Shown piece by piece: positions 1-6,984 of a stretch of 8,217 nt of DNA. The stretch's first letter is position 1. Each line of letters begins with the position of its first letter. The translations under genes and the position numbers were made by a program. Source of the DNA: Bacteroidota bacterium (GTDB lineage: Bacteria > Bacteroidota > Bacteroidia > Bacteroidales > P3); the NCBI GenBank assembly GCA_030540495.1, contig JAUNWC010000054.1, forward strand, positions 1 through 8,217, given 5' to 3'. The notes below the pieces were generated by a model, which made no database searches, had not been told where the DNA came from, and saw only the letters and a list, made by a program, of their open reading frames with translations.

Positions 1-1385
1 TCGTGGTGTATTTCAGGGTAGAGTCTTAGTAAATAATCTATAATATAGTAATATTGGTCGTAGTCGTATATAAATTTGTTTAACTCCTTGTTTTCTACTA
101 TTATTTTTAACTCAGAAATAGGCAATTCATTGTTTGATAACCTTATCCAACCTTCGTTTTCTAACACCTTTAATGAATTAATAACCAAAGGAAAAGAATA
201 CTTTGTCTTGACTATTAAATTATCTAAATCCAAAGGAAACTCCTCTCCCATTCCACTGCCCATTGCTATTTGAAAATTATTGCAAAGAGTTTGATAAACA
301 GAGGATATAATATCTGTGGGAGGGTAAGTATTTTGAGTAATTATTTTATGAACGGCAACATCTTGTTGGTTGTATAATATTATGCTATAAGCCTTTTTAC
401 CGTCTCTTCCTGCCCTACCCAACTCTTGATAATATCTCTCCATAGACTGAGGTATATCTGTATGTATTACGTATCGCACGTCTGACTTATCTATGCCCAT
501 TCCAAAAGCAGAGGTTGCAATTATAAGTTGTATTTTGCCCTCCAACCATTCACTTTGAGCCTGACTTCTTTCGTATTGAGACAAATGAGCATGATATGGC
601 TTAACCGATAGTTTATACAAATCTTTTAAAGCATTAGAAATCAAAATAGTATCTACTCTTTTAGTACAGTAAACTATACCCGAACCTCCCAAAGCCTTGA
701 CCACCAAAGCAATTTTCTCAACCTTATTGGTTGTTTCTGTTATTTTTATATGTATATTATTTCTAAAAGAAGATGTTGTAGAAACGTGATAATCAATTTT
801 TTGATTAAAATTTAGTACCTTTATTATATCTTCTTTTACTTTACTTGTTGCCGAAGCAGTCAGAGCCAAAATAGGCACTTCTGGTTTTAATTCTTTCAAC
901 AAACCAAGTTTCAAATAAGAAGGACGAAACCTATACCCCCATTGAGAAATACAATGAGCCTCGTCTATGACGAACAAATTGATATTAAGATTTCTAAGAT
1001 GGAAGTGAAATTTTGTATCCACTATTCTCTCGGCTGCAACAAAAAGAAACTTTACCCTATGGTTATAACATTTATTTATAGCAGTTTCATTTTGTTCGTT
1101 TGATTGCAAACTATTGATTGTAGCCGATTTAATACCAATGCGTTCCAAAGCATCCATTTGGTCTTTAATCAAAGAAAGCAATGGCTCCACCACTACACAA
1201 ACTCCACTTTTCATCAAAGCCGGAACTTGATAAGTAATACTCTTGCCTCCGCCCGTAGGCATAATACCTAAGGTATCTTTACCACTAAGAATTGAGGATA
1301 TAATCTCTTCTTGCTTAAGTCTAAAAGAATTATATCCCCAATACTTTTGTAAAACTTCTATGGGTGTAATTTGTTTTGAAAGCAC
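1..1385 (-). CDS. recQ: RecQ-family ATP-dependent DNA helicase, 3' end cut off by the window edge
   Basis: This is a 3'-5' superfamily 2 DNA helicase used in recombination and replication-fork repair in the cytoplasm. About 461 codons are visible and uninterrupted; the C-terminus lies beyond base 1. Counting from the GTG, I see the QKYWGYNSFR start (13-22), Walker A PTGGGKS (43-49), motif Ia PLLSLIKDQ (68-76), DEAH box DEAHCISQWG (141-150), SAT (178-180), motif V ATSAFGMGID (290-299) and motif VI QELGRAGRDG (320-329). The region after motif VI lacks the four-cysteine zinc module of E. coli RecQ, which fits the shorter RecQ paralogue found in many Bacteroidota. There is no in-frame ATG: the frame opens after a TGA inside lpdA, and GTG at 1383-1385 is the only ordinary start before the conserved region. 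It lies 16 bp after lpdA, so the two are probably co-transcribed. Family is certain; the start is less so. Confidence 0.93.
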   Translation of the reverse strand, partial: MLSKQITPIEVLQKYWGYNSFRLKQEEIISSILSGKDTLGIMPTGGGKSITYQVPALMKSGVCVVVEPLLSLIKDQMDALERIGIKSATINSLQSNEQNETAINKCYNHRVKFLFVAAERIVDTKFHFHLRNLNINLFVIDEAHCISQWGYRFRPSYLKLGLLKELKPEVPILALTASATSKVKEDIIKVLNFNQKIDYHVSTTSSFRNNIHIKITETTNKVEKIALVVKALGGSGIVYCTKRVDTILISNALKDLYKLSVKPYHAHLSQYERSQAQSEWLEGKIQLIIATSAFGMGIDKSDVRYVIHTDIPQSMERYYQELGRAGRDGKKAYSIILYNQQDVAVHKIITQNTYPPTDIISSVYQTLCNNFQIAMGSGMGEEFPLDLDNLIVKTKYSFPLVINSLKVLENEGWIRLSNNELPISELKIIVENKELNKFIYDYDQYYYIIDYLLRLYPEIHH

Positions 1386-1401
1386 CTTTTGAAAAAAACT
1401 T

Positions 1402-2775
1402 CTATGAATTAAGAGCCATAGTCAAAGCCTCCATAACAGCCTCCGACATAGTAGGATGTGGATGCACGGCATCTATAAGTTGCTGAGCAGTCAAGCCATT
1501 CTCTCTTGCCACAACAATTTCTTCTATCATTTCCGTAACATTATCTCCTATCATACTACAGCCCAATATTTTATTATCTTTCTTATCAAGTACCACTTTA
1601 ACAAAACCTTCTCTATTGCCCGCTGCCGTTGCTTTACCTGAAGCCATAAACATAAATTTTCCAACCTTTGTTTCAATGCCCTGCTCCTTTGCCTTATCCT
1701 CAGTCAAACCAACAGAAGCAATTTCTGGAGTTGTATATGTACAACCAGGTATATTAGAATAATTTATAGGCTTTACTTCAAGTTGTTTTATATGTTTAAC
1801 ACAAACCTCTGCCTCTTTGCTTGCAACGTGTGCTAAGGCTGGTCCATGTACTATATCTCCTATAGCATAAACTCCTTTTACATTGGTTTCATACCACTCA
1901 TTTACAACAACTTTACCTCTTTCGTTTGCTATTTGCAAGTTTTCCAAACCAAGACCTTCCAAGTTAGTCTCCACTCCTACTGCAGAAAGCACAACATCGC
2001 AAATAAGTTCTTCTGTTTTCTTTCCACTTAAAGTAACTTTGCATTTGTTATCTATAACTTCCACTTTATCAACAGATGTGGCAGTATAAACTTTCATACC
2101 ATTTTTTTTGAAAACTCTTTGCAATGTGGAGGCTACTTCTTTGTCTTCATTTGGCACTATTGTAGGCATAAACTCCACTAGCGTAACCTGAGTGCCTATG
2201 GTTTGATAAAAATGAGCAAACTCACTACCTATTGCACCACTACCTACAACCACCATAGTTTCAGGTTGTTTGTCCAAGGTCATGGCTTCTCTATATCCTA
2301 TTATATGCTTGCCATCTTGTGGTAAGTTAGGCAACTGACGAGAATGTGCTCCCGTTGCAAGTATTATATACTCTGCCTCTATGATTTGCTCTCCCTGTTC
2401 GCTCTCTACTTTTATGGTTTTTTCTTTGGTTAGAGAACCTTTGCCAAAAATAACATCTACATTATTTTTTTTCATCAAAAATTCTACACCTTTATTCATC
2501 ATACTTGCCACATTGCGAGAACGTTCTACTATTTTAGTAAAGTTTGGCTTAACTTCTCCTATTATTTCCACGCCATACTCTTCTCCTTTTACGGCATAGT
2601 GGTAGGCTTGAGCAGATTTCAAAAGGGCTTTGGTTGGAATACATCCCCAATTAAGGCATATACCTCCCAAATTTTCTTTTTCTACCAATGCAACCTTAAA
2701 ACCAAAATGAGCCGCTTTCTCGGCAGCCACATAACCTCCAGGTCCTGACCCTATTATTGCTATATCGTATTTCAT
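1402..2775 (-). CDS. lpdA: dihydrolipoyl dehydrogenase (E3)
   Basis: This FAD flavoenzyme reoxidises the dihydrolipoyl groups of 2-oxoacid dehydrogenase complexes or the glycine-cleavage H protein, using NAD+. At 457 residues it has the usual family length. Visible in order: the FAD-binding Rossmann motif GSGPGG (9-14), the redox disulfide GGICLNWGCIPTK with Cys40 and Cys45, an ATG near 140-142, the NAD-binding motif GSGAIGSEF (178-186), a second FAD motif AIGDIVHGPALAH just past residue 300, and the C-terminal HPHPTMSE with catalytic His440 and Glu445. All key residues are intact. No E1, E2 or glycine-cleavage gene is in the window, so its partner complex is unknown. A TAnnTTTG-type -7 box lies 28-35 bp before the ATG, suggesting its own promoter, with recQ read through behind it. 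Mercuric reductase and glutathione reductase relatives are excluded by the motifs and the lack of an extra N-terminal domain. Confidence 0.96.
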   Translation of the reverse strand: MKYDIAIIGSGPGGYVAAEKAAHFGFKVALVEKENLGGICLNWGCIPTKALLKSAQAYHYAVKGEEYGVEIIGEVKPNFTKIVERSRNVASMMNKGVEFLMKKNNVDVIFGKGSLTKEKTIKVESEQGEQIIEAEYIILATGAHSRQLPNLPQDGKHIIGYREAMTLDKQPETMVVVGSGAIGSEFAHFYQTIGTQVTLVEFMPTIVPNEDKEVASTLQRVFKKNGMKVYTATSVDKVEVIDNKCKVTLSGKKTEELICDVVLSAVGVETNLEGLGLENLQIANERGKVVVNEWYETNVKGVYAIGDIVHGPALAHVASKEAEVCVKHIKQLEVKPINYSNIPGCTYTTPEIASVGLTEDKAKEQGIETKVGKFMFMASGKATAAGNREGFVKVVLDKKDNKILGCSMIGDNVTEMIEEIVVARENGLTAQQLIDAVHPHPTMSEAVMEALTMALNS

Positions 2776-2800
2776 TTATCTATTTTTTTATTAAAGTTTA

Positions 2801-2814
2801 TGCAAAAATACAAC
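2801..2814 (-). promoter_or_regulatory. candidate promoter -7 element of lpdA
   Basis: On the minus strand this reads GTTGTATTTTTGCA and contains TATTTTTG (2803-2810), matching the Bacteroidota primary-sigma -7 consensus TAnnTTTG. It sits 28-35 bp before the lpdA ATG, which would give a leader of roughly 20 bases. No convincing -33 TTTG is present at the expected spacing, so this is a half-supported promoter. The same 14 bases occur upstream of the threonine dehydrogenase gene. Confidence 0.5.
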
Positions 2815-2860
2815 AAATTCTACAACCTTAACATCATTACAGCATTAAAGTTAATGAAAA

Positions 2861-4039
2861 TTAGTGTTTGTTTTCAAAGTTTTTTATCAAATGTTTTGTC
2901 TTACAATCCATACTTATGCCAAAAGAAATACTCAAATTATTGTTTTCCTTTGCAAGATTGGTCTTCTTATCCAACTTGTAATATAAGTCTGTAAAAAGAC
3001 TAATGTTCATTTGTTTCAATGAATATAAAGAAAGAGAAAAATGAGCATTAAGCAATTGATTTCTAAGATAATATTCATTTTTATTTCTTTGAGCAATATT
3101 GGAAAAGAACGGTGAGCCATACATACTCATCATATCCTCAGAATAGTAGTAGGCAAAACGAAGATTATACTTCCCTGCTCTCGCATAAAGATTAGCAAAA
3201 ATGCCGTTGCCAGCCTTAAAAAACCAGGTATCATTTTTCAAACTCTTACAAAATACCCAATCTAAGGACAAGCCTATTTTTTCCAAAAACCTATTGTTAA
3301 ATTTTCTTTCATAAGCAAGTCCAAAACTTCCGTTCAGCCAGTGGTCTAAAGGCAAAGAAGTCAATGTATCTAACTCTCCACCATGGTGTTGCCACATAAA
3401 AGCATAATTAAGCAAGAAAATATTTTTTCTTTCTCCGCTGTTCAACTTGCCCGCAATACCAAACAAAAAACTTTCCCTATCTACATCGTTTATATAATTG
3501 AAATTCTGCCAATTAAGCCAAACTTCGTTTTGCCAATGCGAAGAATGATATTTCAGTTGCAGTCCCTCTTCATAATCCATAGCAAAGTCTAACTCAGGAT
3601 TCCATAAAGCAACATTTAACAAATGCCTATCTTCTTTGTCAATGTTACCCATTACAAATTGCATTTTTTCACTAATTCTCCACTCAAAACGCAAATAAGG
3701 TAATATGTGTAGTAGTTTTTGTCTTTTGTTTGTTTGGTCCCACTCGGGAATAAGAGTGTAATTATAGAGAGGATAATAATTTGTTCCCCAATATTTTAAA
3801 CCACTGAAACCAAAGTAAAACTTTAAGTTATTAGAAAAAGAATAGGATAGTTTTGGTGTTAGTCTTATCCCACCTAAAGTATAACCATAGGAAACATGTC
3901 TTTTAAACTCATTATTAGTAAAATAGCCTTGAAAATCTGTTTCTAATTTAAGGTCACCTTCTTTGTATTCTGTAAATTGTGCAGAGGCTACCATTGAAAA
4001 AGCAAAAAGAAAAAAAATAAACAGATATTTTTTTATCAT
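2861..4039 (-). CDS. secreted, probable outer-membrane beta-barrel protein of unknown function
   Basis: I do not recognise a named family. The protein starts with a clear Sec signal peptide: MIKKY, a hydrophobic stretch rich in Phe, Leu and Ala, then a SMVASA-Q type signal peptidase I site after about residue 20. There is no lipobox cysteine. The mature part (about 370 residues) is rich in Tyr, Phe, Trp and Asn, with short alternating amphipathic strands such as NLKFYFGFSG, LRFEWRISEKMQF, YNLRFAYYYSED and LSISFGISM. This looks like an outer-membrane beta-barrel, perhaps porin-like. The frame is open for 15 further codons to an ATG at 4082-4084, but that start would bury the signal peptide and lies inside an intergenic repeat, so I chose the internal ATG at 4037-4039. 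It is flanked by pdxA, 117 bp upstream, and lpdA, 85 bp downstream, and is probably transcribed alone. I see no clear promoter motif. Confidence 0.75.
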   Translation of the reverse strand: MIKKYLFIFFLFAFSMVASAQFTEYKEGDLKLETDFQGYFTNNEFKRHVSYGYTLGGIRLTPKLSYSFSNNLKFYFGFSGLKYWGTNYYPLYNYTLIPEWDQTNKRQKLLHILPYLRFEWRISEKMQFVMGNIDKEDRHLLNVALWNPELDFAMDYEEGLQLKYHSSHWQNEVWLNWQNFNYINDVDRESFLFGIAGKLNSGERKNIFLLNYAFMWQHHGGELDTLTSLPLDHWLNGSFGLAYERKFNNRFLEKIGLSLDWVFCKSLKNDTWFFKAGNGIFANLYARAGKYNLRFAYYYSEDMMSMYGSPFFSNIAQRNKNEYYLRNQLLNAHFSLSLYSLKQMNISLFTDLYYKLDKKTNLAKENNNLSISFGISMDCKTKHLIKNFENKH

Positions 4040-4073
4040 ATTGTATTTATTTTTTATTAAAGTAATTTTATAA

Positions 4074-4159
4074 TAGATTAGCATAAGTTTTTGAAAAATA
4101 GAATATTCATATCTTTACATAACGACCTATGCTAACCTATCAAAACTCATTATGACCTA
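4074..4159. repeat. degenerate 10-bp repeat units in inverted arrangement between pdxA and the outer-membrane gene
   Basis: On the plus strand TAGATTAGCA (4074-4083) is followed by TAAGTTTTTG (4084-4093). On the minus strand four consecutive 10-bp units run from 4159 to 4120; one is the perfect TAGGTTAGCA (4130-4139), and another, TAGGTCATAA (4150-4159), begins with the TAG stop codon of pdxA. The two good units face each other: 4074-4085 pairs with 4128-4139 at 11 of 12 positions, across a 42-bp spacer with the palindrome GAATATTC (4101-4108) near its centre. The unit is the same as in the large arrays at the right end of the window. Function is unknown; position suggests 3'-end or terminator-like DNA after pdxA. 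Confidence 0.75.
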
Positions 4160-5305
4160 CAAAATATCGTTAGGTTCGTCTTTTTGAAGTTCTTGCGTTA
4201 TATCTTCGTCTATAGTGTTGTCTCTATGTGCTTTTTGCAAAGTATCTCGGGTAAGAAAATCGTACTCTCGCCTATTTTTTATAATATCCACAGCCAAATA
4301 AACAGCATTGCGATAACTTTGAGCAGAGGCTTGATTTTTGCCTGCTATTTCGTATGCAGTACCATGTGCAGGAGAAGTTCTTACGTACGGCAAACCGGCG
4401 GTAAAATTAACTCCCTCAGTAAAGGACATAAGTTTAAAAGGTATCAAGCCTTGGTCGTGATAAAGAGCCATTACACCATCAAAATCATTCATAGAGCCAT
4501 TGCCAAAGAAACCATCCGAAGGATAAGGTCCAAAGGCAAGTATTCCATTGTCATAAGCCTCCTTGATAGCAGGAGCAACTATTTGATCGTCCTCTGTTCC
4601 TATTAGTCCTCTATCTCCAGCGTGAGGATTAAGAGCAAGGACGGCAATTTTTGGCATACGAATACCAAAATCTCTTTTCAAAGAATAGTCCATTACTTTT
4701 AGTTTTCTAAGTATAAGGTCTTTGGTAACCACCCTTGGCACATCTTTCAGGGCTAAGTGGTTGGTCATTATACCTATATGTATGTTTCTACAGGTCATTA
4801 TCATAAGAGAGTCTTTTGCTGCAAATTTCTTTGTCAAATACTCTGTATGACCAGGAAAATTAAAAGTATCGCTCTGTATATTCTTTTTGTTTATAGGGTT
4901 GGTAACCAAAGCATCTACATTGCCTTGCATTACTTCCTCACAAGCCTTCTCCAAACTCAAAGCCGCAAGTTCACCTCCTATTTCTGTTGGTTGTCCTATA
5001 TCTATTTTTACTTCATCGTGAATAATATTCAGAACATTAAATTTTCTTGGCTCGGCTTGAGAAGCATATCTTATGTTGGTAAAGGTAAAATCATTGGCTC
5101 CTATTAGTTTTTTGTGATAAGACAAAACCTTACTGGAACCATACAATATAGGAGTACAAAAGTCTAACATTCTACTATCAGAAAAACACTTAAGCATAAC
5201 CTCATACCCTATTCCGTTGATATCTCCCTGAGAAATACCTATTTTTACAGGCATTTTTTCATTATTGCGTCTGTTGTTAAAATTGCCGTTATTATAATTT
5301 GCCAT
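4157..5305 (-). CDS. pdxA: 4-hydroxythreonine-4-phosphate dehydrogenase (PdxA)
   Basis: PdxA oxidises 4-phosphohydroxy-L-threonine with NAD+; after decarboxylation the product joins deoxyxylulose 5-phosphate, via PdxJ, to make pyridoxine 5'-phosphate. The metal-binding histidines are all present: TNHLAL (His183), LNPHAGD (His228) and YHDQGL (His283). Also seen are the N-terminal KIGISQGDINGIGYE (21-35), the substrate-contact PGHTEY (151-156), NFTAGLPYVRTS (300-311) and the SPAHGTAYEIAG glycine loop (311-322). At 382 residues it is longer than the E. coli enzyme (about 330). Part of the excess is an Asn- and Arg-rich N-terminal tail of 17 residues before an internal Met18, which could be the true start (5252-5254). 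The gene follows the M17 aminopeptidase with a 51-bp gap and no visible promoter, so co-transcription is likely. Its TAG stop overlaps a 10-bp repeat unit. Confidence 0.94.
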   Translation of the reverse strand: MANYNNGNFNNRRNNEKMPVKIGISQGDINGIGYEVMLKCFSDSRMLDFCTPILYGSSKVLSYHKKLIGANDFTFTNIRYASQAEPRKFNVLNIIHDEVKIDIGQPTEIGGELAALSLEKACEEVMQGNVDALVTNPINKKNIQSDTFNFPGHTEYLTKKFAAKDSLMIMTCRNIHIGIMTNHLALKDVPRVVTKDLILRKLKVMDYSLKRDFGIRMPKIAVLALNPHAGDRGLIGTEDDQIVAPAIKEAYDNGILAFGPYPSDGFFGNGSMNDFDGVMALYHDQGLIPFKLMSFTEGVNFTAGLPYVRTSPAHGTAYEIAGKNQASAQSYRNAVYLAVDIIKNRREYDFLTRDTLQKAHRDNTIDEDITQELQKDEPNDIL

Positions 5306-5356
5306 TTCTACTTTATTTTTTGATTATCTGTTATTTATAAAGTTTATCTAAATCTT

Positions 5357-6796
5357 TTAGTTATGGTAGGTTTTAAGAAATTCCACCAAAAGTCTTAGTC
5401 CATATCCCGTGGCATGCAAACGATTGTAAGCATCTCTTTTGTTTGTAAATGAAACGCCGGCTATATCCAAATGAATAAAAGGATAGTTGGTAAAATAAGC
5501 CAAAAATTTACCAGCCGTAATCATACCTCCAAAACTTTCTCCCGAGTTTTTTATATCCGCTATTTCAGATTTTATGCACTCATCGTATTCATCCCAGAAA
5601 GGAAACTCGGCTATACGTTCATAAACTCTTTTACCACAGGTTTTTAATACCTCCATAAAACTTTCAGCATCTTTCTCTATTGCTGCTATTCCAAAAGGAC
5701 CTATGGCTCTTGCAGCCGCTCCGGTCAAAGTGGCAGCGTCTATAACCAAAGAAGGATTGTATTGTTTGGCAAAAGCCAAAGCATCAGCCAAAATCATACG
5801 CCCCTCTGCATCAGTATTTACCACTTCTACATTTGTACCATCATACATATTGATTATATCTCCATTGACGTAAGCATTTTGTCCCGGGCGGTTATCTGTA
5901 GCAGGAAACAAACCTATAATGTGAATAGGAATATTCAACCTTGCACAAGCATACATTACGCAAGACATAAGAGCGGCTCCCGACATATCGTCTTTCATAT
6001 CATTCATAAAATTGCCAGTCTTAATGTTTAAGCCACCCGTATCATAGACAATACCTTTGCCTACAAGCACAATAGGACGAGAATTTTTTGCCTCCTTTGG
6101 TTTGTACTCCATTATGGTAAAAGTAGGTGGTTCAACACTACCTCTATTTACAGCCAAAATACCTCCCATTTTTTCTTTTTCTATCCTTGTTTTGTCCCAT
6201 ATCTCCACTTGCATACCCGTCTCTTGTCCCATATTTTTGATGCTCTCGGCAAGAGTTGTGGCATTGATAACAGTAACAGGCTCGTTTATCATATCCCTAC
6301 ATTTCTCGGTAGCCTCACAAACGATTCTAAGGCTTTGTATATCCTCCATACTTATGTCTTTGTCACAAATATGCAAGTTGTCAAAAGGATGAATCAAACG
6401 TTTTGGGTCGGTTTTATAAGTATCAAAAACATAACTTGACAACAACATTCCTTCCACAAAGCCCAGTATCATATCTTTATGAATAGTGCTAAGAAGTTGT
6501 ATATCCTTTACGTGTTTTCTATCGCACAATTGCAATATTTTAGCACCCAAACGTCTATATTTTTCTTTGTCCTTATAGTCTATATCCGTTTGTTTTACTA
6601 TCCCTACAAAAATATATCTTCCTAATTCGTTAAAAGAAAAAAACTCCATTCCTTTGTTGGCATATTCCTGTCTAATGTATTCCAATTGTTGTTTAGAAAG
6701 AACACCTTCTCTTAAAGAATTAAGATTCTCACTATTGCAAACAATAACAACCGACATATCCGTCCTTATTGTCTGTATTTTGTCTATTCCTATCAT
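5357..6796 (-). CDS. pepA: M17-family leucyl aminopeptidase
   Basis: This is a cytoplasmic, usually hexameric, two-metal aminopeptidase that removes N-terminal residues from peptides. The C-terminal catalytic domain is complete: VGKGIVYDTGG (metal ligands Lys247 and Asp252), NIK (catalytic Lys259), MKDDMSGAA (ligand Asp270) and the family signature NTDAEGR (327-333), which supplies Asp329, Glu331 and catalytic Arg333. ATLTGA, ITAGKFL and HLDIAG further along are also typical. The first roughly 160 residues form the poorly conserved N-terminal domain, and NEPVTVINATTLAE near 171-184 is the usual link. At 479 residues it is of normal length. The start has a Shine-Dalgarno-like AAGGA (6805-6809) 8 bases upstream and a candidate -7 box further up. 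It is the first gene of the minus-strand block and probably leads an operon with pdxA. The symbol follows E. coli usage; substrate preference cannot be read. Confidence 0.93.
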   Translation of the reverse strand: MIGIDKIQTIRTDMSVVIVCNSENLNSLREGVLSKQQLEYIRQEYANKGMEFFSFNELGRYIFVGIVKQTDIDYKDKEKYRRLGAKILQLCDRKHVKDIQLLSTIHKDMILGFVEGMLLSSYVFDTYKTDPKRLIHPFDNLHICDKDISMEDIQSLRIVCEATEKCRDMINEPVTVINATTLAESIKNMGQETGMQVEIWDKTRIEKEKMGGILAVNRGSVEPPTFTIMEYKPKEAKNSRPIVLVGKGIVYDTGGLNIKTGNFMNDMKDDMSGAALMSCVMYACARLNIPIHIIGLFPATDNRPGQNAYVNGDIINMYDGTNVEVVNTDAEGRMILADALAFAKQYNPSLVIDAATLTGAAARAIGPFGIAAIEKDAESFMEVLKTCGKRVYERIAEFPFWDEYDECIKSEIADIKNSGESFGGMITAGKFLAYFTNYPFIHLDIAGVSFTNKRDAYNRLHATGYGLRLLVEFLKTYHN

Positions 6797-6804
6797 AATA
6801 CTTG

Positions 6805-6809
6805 TCCTT
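6805..6809 (-). promoter_or_regulatory. Shine-Dalgarno-like site of the aminopeptidase gene
   Basis: On the minus strand AAGGA lies 8 bases before the ATG at 6794-6796. It supports this start codon. Bacteroidota often initiate without a Shine-Dalgarno match, so it is corroboration rather than proof. Confidence 0.5.
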
Positions 6810-6822
6810 ATTTTATTTTTTG

Positions 6823-6830
6823 CAAAGTTA
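6823..6830 (-). promoter_or_regulatory. candidate promoter -7 element of the aminopeptidase-pdxA unit
   Basis: On the minus strand this reads TAACTTTG, matching the Bacteroidota -7 consensus TAnnTTTG. It lies 27-34 bp before the aminopeptidase ATG, nearly the same distance as the lpdA box from its own start. A -33 TTTG at the expected spacing is not evident. Confidence 0.5.
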
Positions 6831-6915
6831 ATTATTTTTAATGGCTTTTGAGAAAGATTTGCAAACTATTTTTATACAGAAAATTAAAATAAAAGATAAA
6901 ACATTTTTATAAATA

Positions 6916-6929
6916 GTTGTATTTTTGCA
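6916..6929 (+). promoter_or_regulatory. candidate promoter -7 element of tdh
   Basis: GTTGTATTTTTGCA contains TATTTTTG (6920-6927), a TAnnTTTG match, and is identical over 14 bases to the element before lpdA. It lies 58-65 bp before the tdh ATG, implying a leader of about 50 bases. No clear -33 element is seen. Confidence 0.5.
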
Positions 6930-6984
6930 AAAATTTTATCGTTAGAGTAATAAGTATAAGTGTTATAATATTTACATAAAAAAA

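Larger units (their letters stand above)
6797..6984. promoter_or_regulatory. divergent promoter region between the aminopeptidase and threonine dehydrogenase genes
   Basis: This 188-bp, strongly AT-rich stretch carries no gene. It must drive both flanking genes, which point away from each other, and it holds a candidate -7 box on each strand (listed separately). No operator palindrome, riboswitch-like fold or 10-bp repeat unit is evident in it. Confidence 0.6.

Noticed and set aside
1386..1412. ATT or other rare start codon for recQ upstream of the GTG
   Set aside because: ATT starts are very rare, and the extra residues (IHRSFFQK) are not a conserved part of RecQ.
2845..2860. Hairpin CATTA-ACTT-TAATG as terminator of the outer-membrane protein gene
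   Set aside because: The stem is only five AT-rich pairs and there is no T-run, so it is too weak to annotate.
4082..4084. Upstream ATG as start of the outer-membrane protein gene
   Set aside because: It would add 15 residues in front of a textbook signal peptide and lies within a repeat unit; the ATG at 4037-4039 is better.
4184..4606. Plus-strand open frame of 140 codons opposite pdxA
   Set aside because: It is an antisense shadow of a well-conserved PdxA sequence, with no recognisable motif. The same holds for the other plus-strand frames opposite recQ, lpdA, the barrel gene and the aminopeptidase.
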